Assembly: GCF_003732665.1 (NCBI RefSeq)
Contig: NZ_MOBP01000006.1
Coordinates: 310,001 to 374,000, forward strand
Reading direction: 5' to 3'
DNA: 64,000 bases
Origin: Pseudomonas frederiksbergensis
Lineage (GTDB): Bacteria; Pseudomonadota; Gammaproteobacteria; Pseudomonadales; Pseudomonadaceae
In this document: positions 63,932 to 64,000 of the stretch, in pieces
How positions within the stretch are numbered: the first letter of the stretch is position 1
Layout of the letters: each line of letters opens with the position of its first letter
The notes under the pieces: generated by a model
Seen by the model: only the letters and a program-made list of their open reading frames with translations
The model's database searches: none
What the model was told of the DNA's origin: nothing
Position numbers and translations under genes: made by a program

Positions 63932-64000
63932 AAAGATCGCAGCCTTCGGCAGCTCCTACGGAGGGAATTGGTATCAACCCTGTAGGCGCTGCCGATGGCT
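63932..64000. repeat. REP element, family B, cut by window edge
   Basis: GATCGCAGCCTTCGGCAGCT then, after a spacer, CTGTAGGCGCTGCCGATGGC, an outward pair whose second unit runs off the window. Confidence 0.75.

Overview
The window is a piece of a Pseudomonas chromosome, most likely from the P. fluorescens group. It has high GC, GTG and TTG starts next to good Shine-Dalgarno sequences, and gene blocks that follow the P. aeruginosa PAO1 order as I remember it: algD-alg8, phoH-moaCDE, dauBAR-rhlB, aapJQMP, pepA-holC-valS, lptFG, lepA-lepB-rnc-era-recO-pdxJ, mltF-purL and nagREFBA. Nearly every larger intergenic gap holds an inverted REP-type repeat. Eighteen were counted in three sequence families, and none lies inside a recognised gene.

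Layout. 1-4.5 kb: start of the alginate operon (alg8 partial, algD) with a long control region, then yaaA. 4.7-9.0 kb: a divergent NodB-fold protein, a PIN-PhoH protein and the molybdopterin genes moaC, moaD and moaE. 9.2-15.5 kb: a cationic amino-acid binding protein and dauB-dauA-dauR (D-arginine to L-arginine conversion), followed by rhlB and an esterase. 15.5-20.2 kb: the general L-amino-acid ABC transporter aapJQMP behind a sigma-54-like promoter. 20.2-27.5 kb: the toxin-antitoxin pair mqsRA, a GntR regulator with an MFS exporter, small enzymes, ndpA and an HU protein. 27.5-36.7 kb: rlmF, the pepA-holC-orf-valS block and the divergent lptF-lptG pair. 36.8-43 kb: translation, secretion and RNA-processing genes. 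43-49 kb: mltF, purL and a small YqfO protein. 49.2-56.4 kb: the main accessory region. 56.4-64 kb: the N-acetylglucosamine PTS and catabolic operon with its GntR/HutC regulator.

The most unusual part is 49.2-56.4 kb. A 1913-residue toxin-like protein carries three related N-terminal blocks, a hydrophobic segment, and two tandem C-terminal copies of an EreA/ChaN/TIKI-like fold. The second copy keeps the E-x-H, E and H residues expected of a catalytic site, while the first has lost most of them. This resembles the C2A/C2B arrangement of Ras/Rap1-specific endopeptidase and Pasteurella toxin effectors. The gene is divergent from a small DUF6124-type gene whose roughly 210-nt leader can fold into an elaborate structure with a long-range stem, a UUCG hairpin and a strong Shine-Dalgarno sequence buried in a helix.

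Other points to check: a near-identical operator-like sequence upstream of both the arginine binding protein and dauB; a perfect inverted repeat in front of mqsRA; a 16-bp sequence repeated in inverted orientation upstream of the nag regulator, one copy lying between its -35 and -10 boxes; and a lepB-rnc junction that seems to lack the usual DUF4845 gene but has a tiny ORF overlapping the rnc start.
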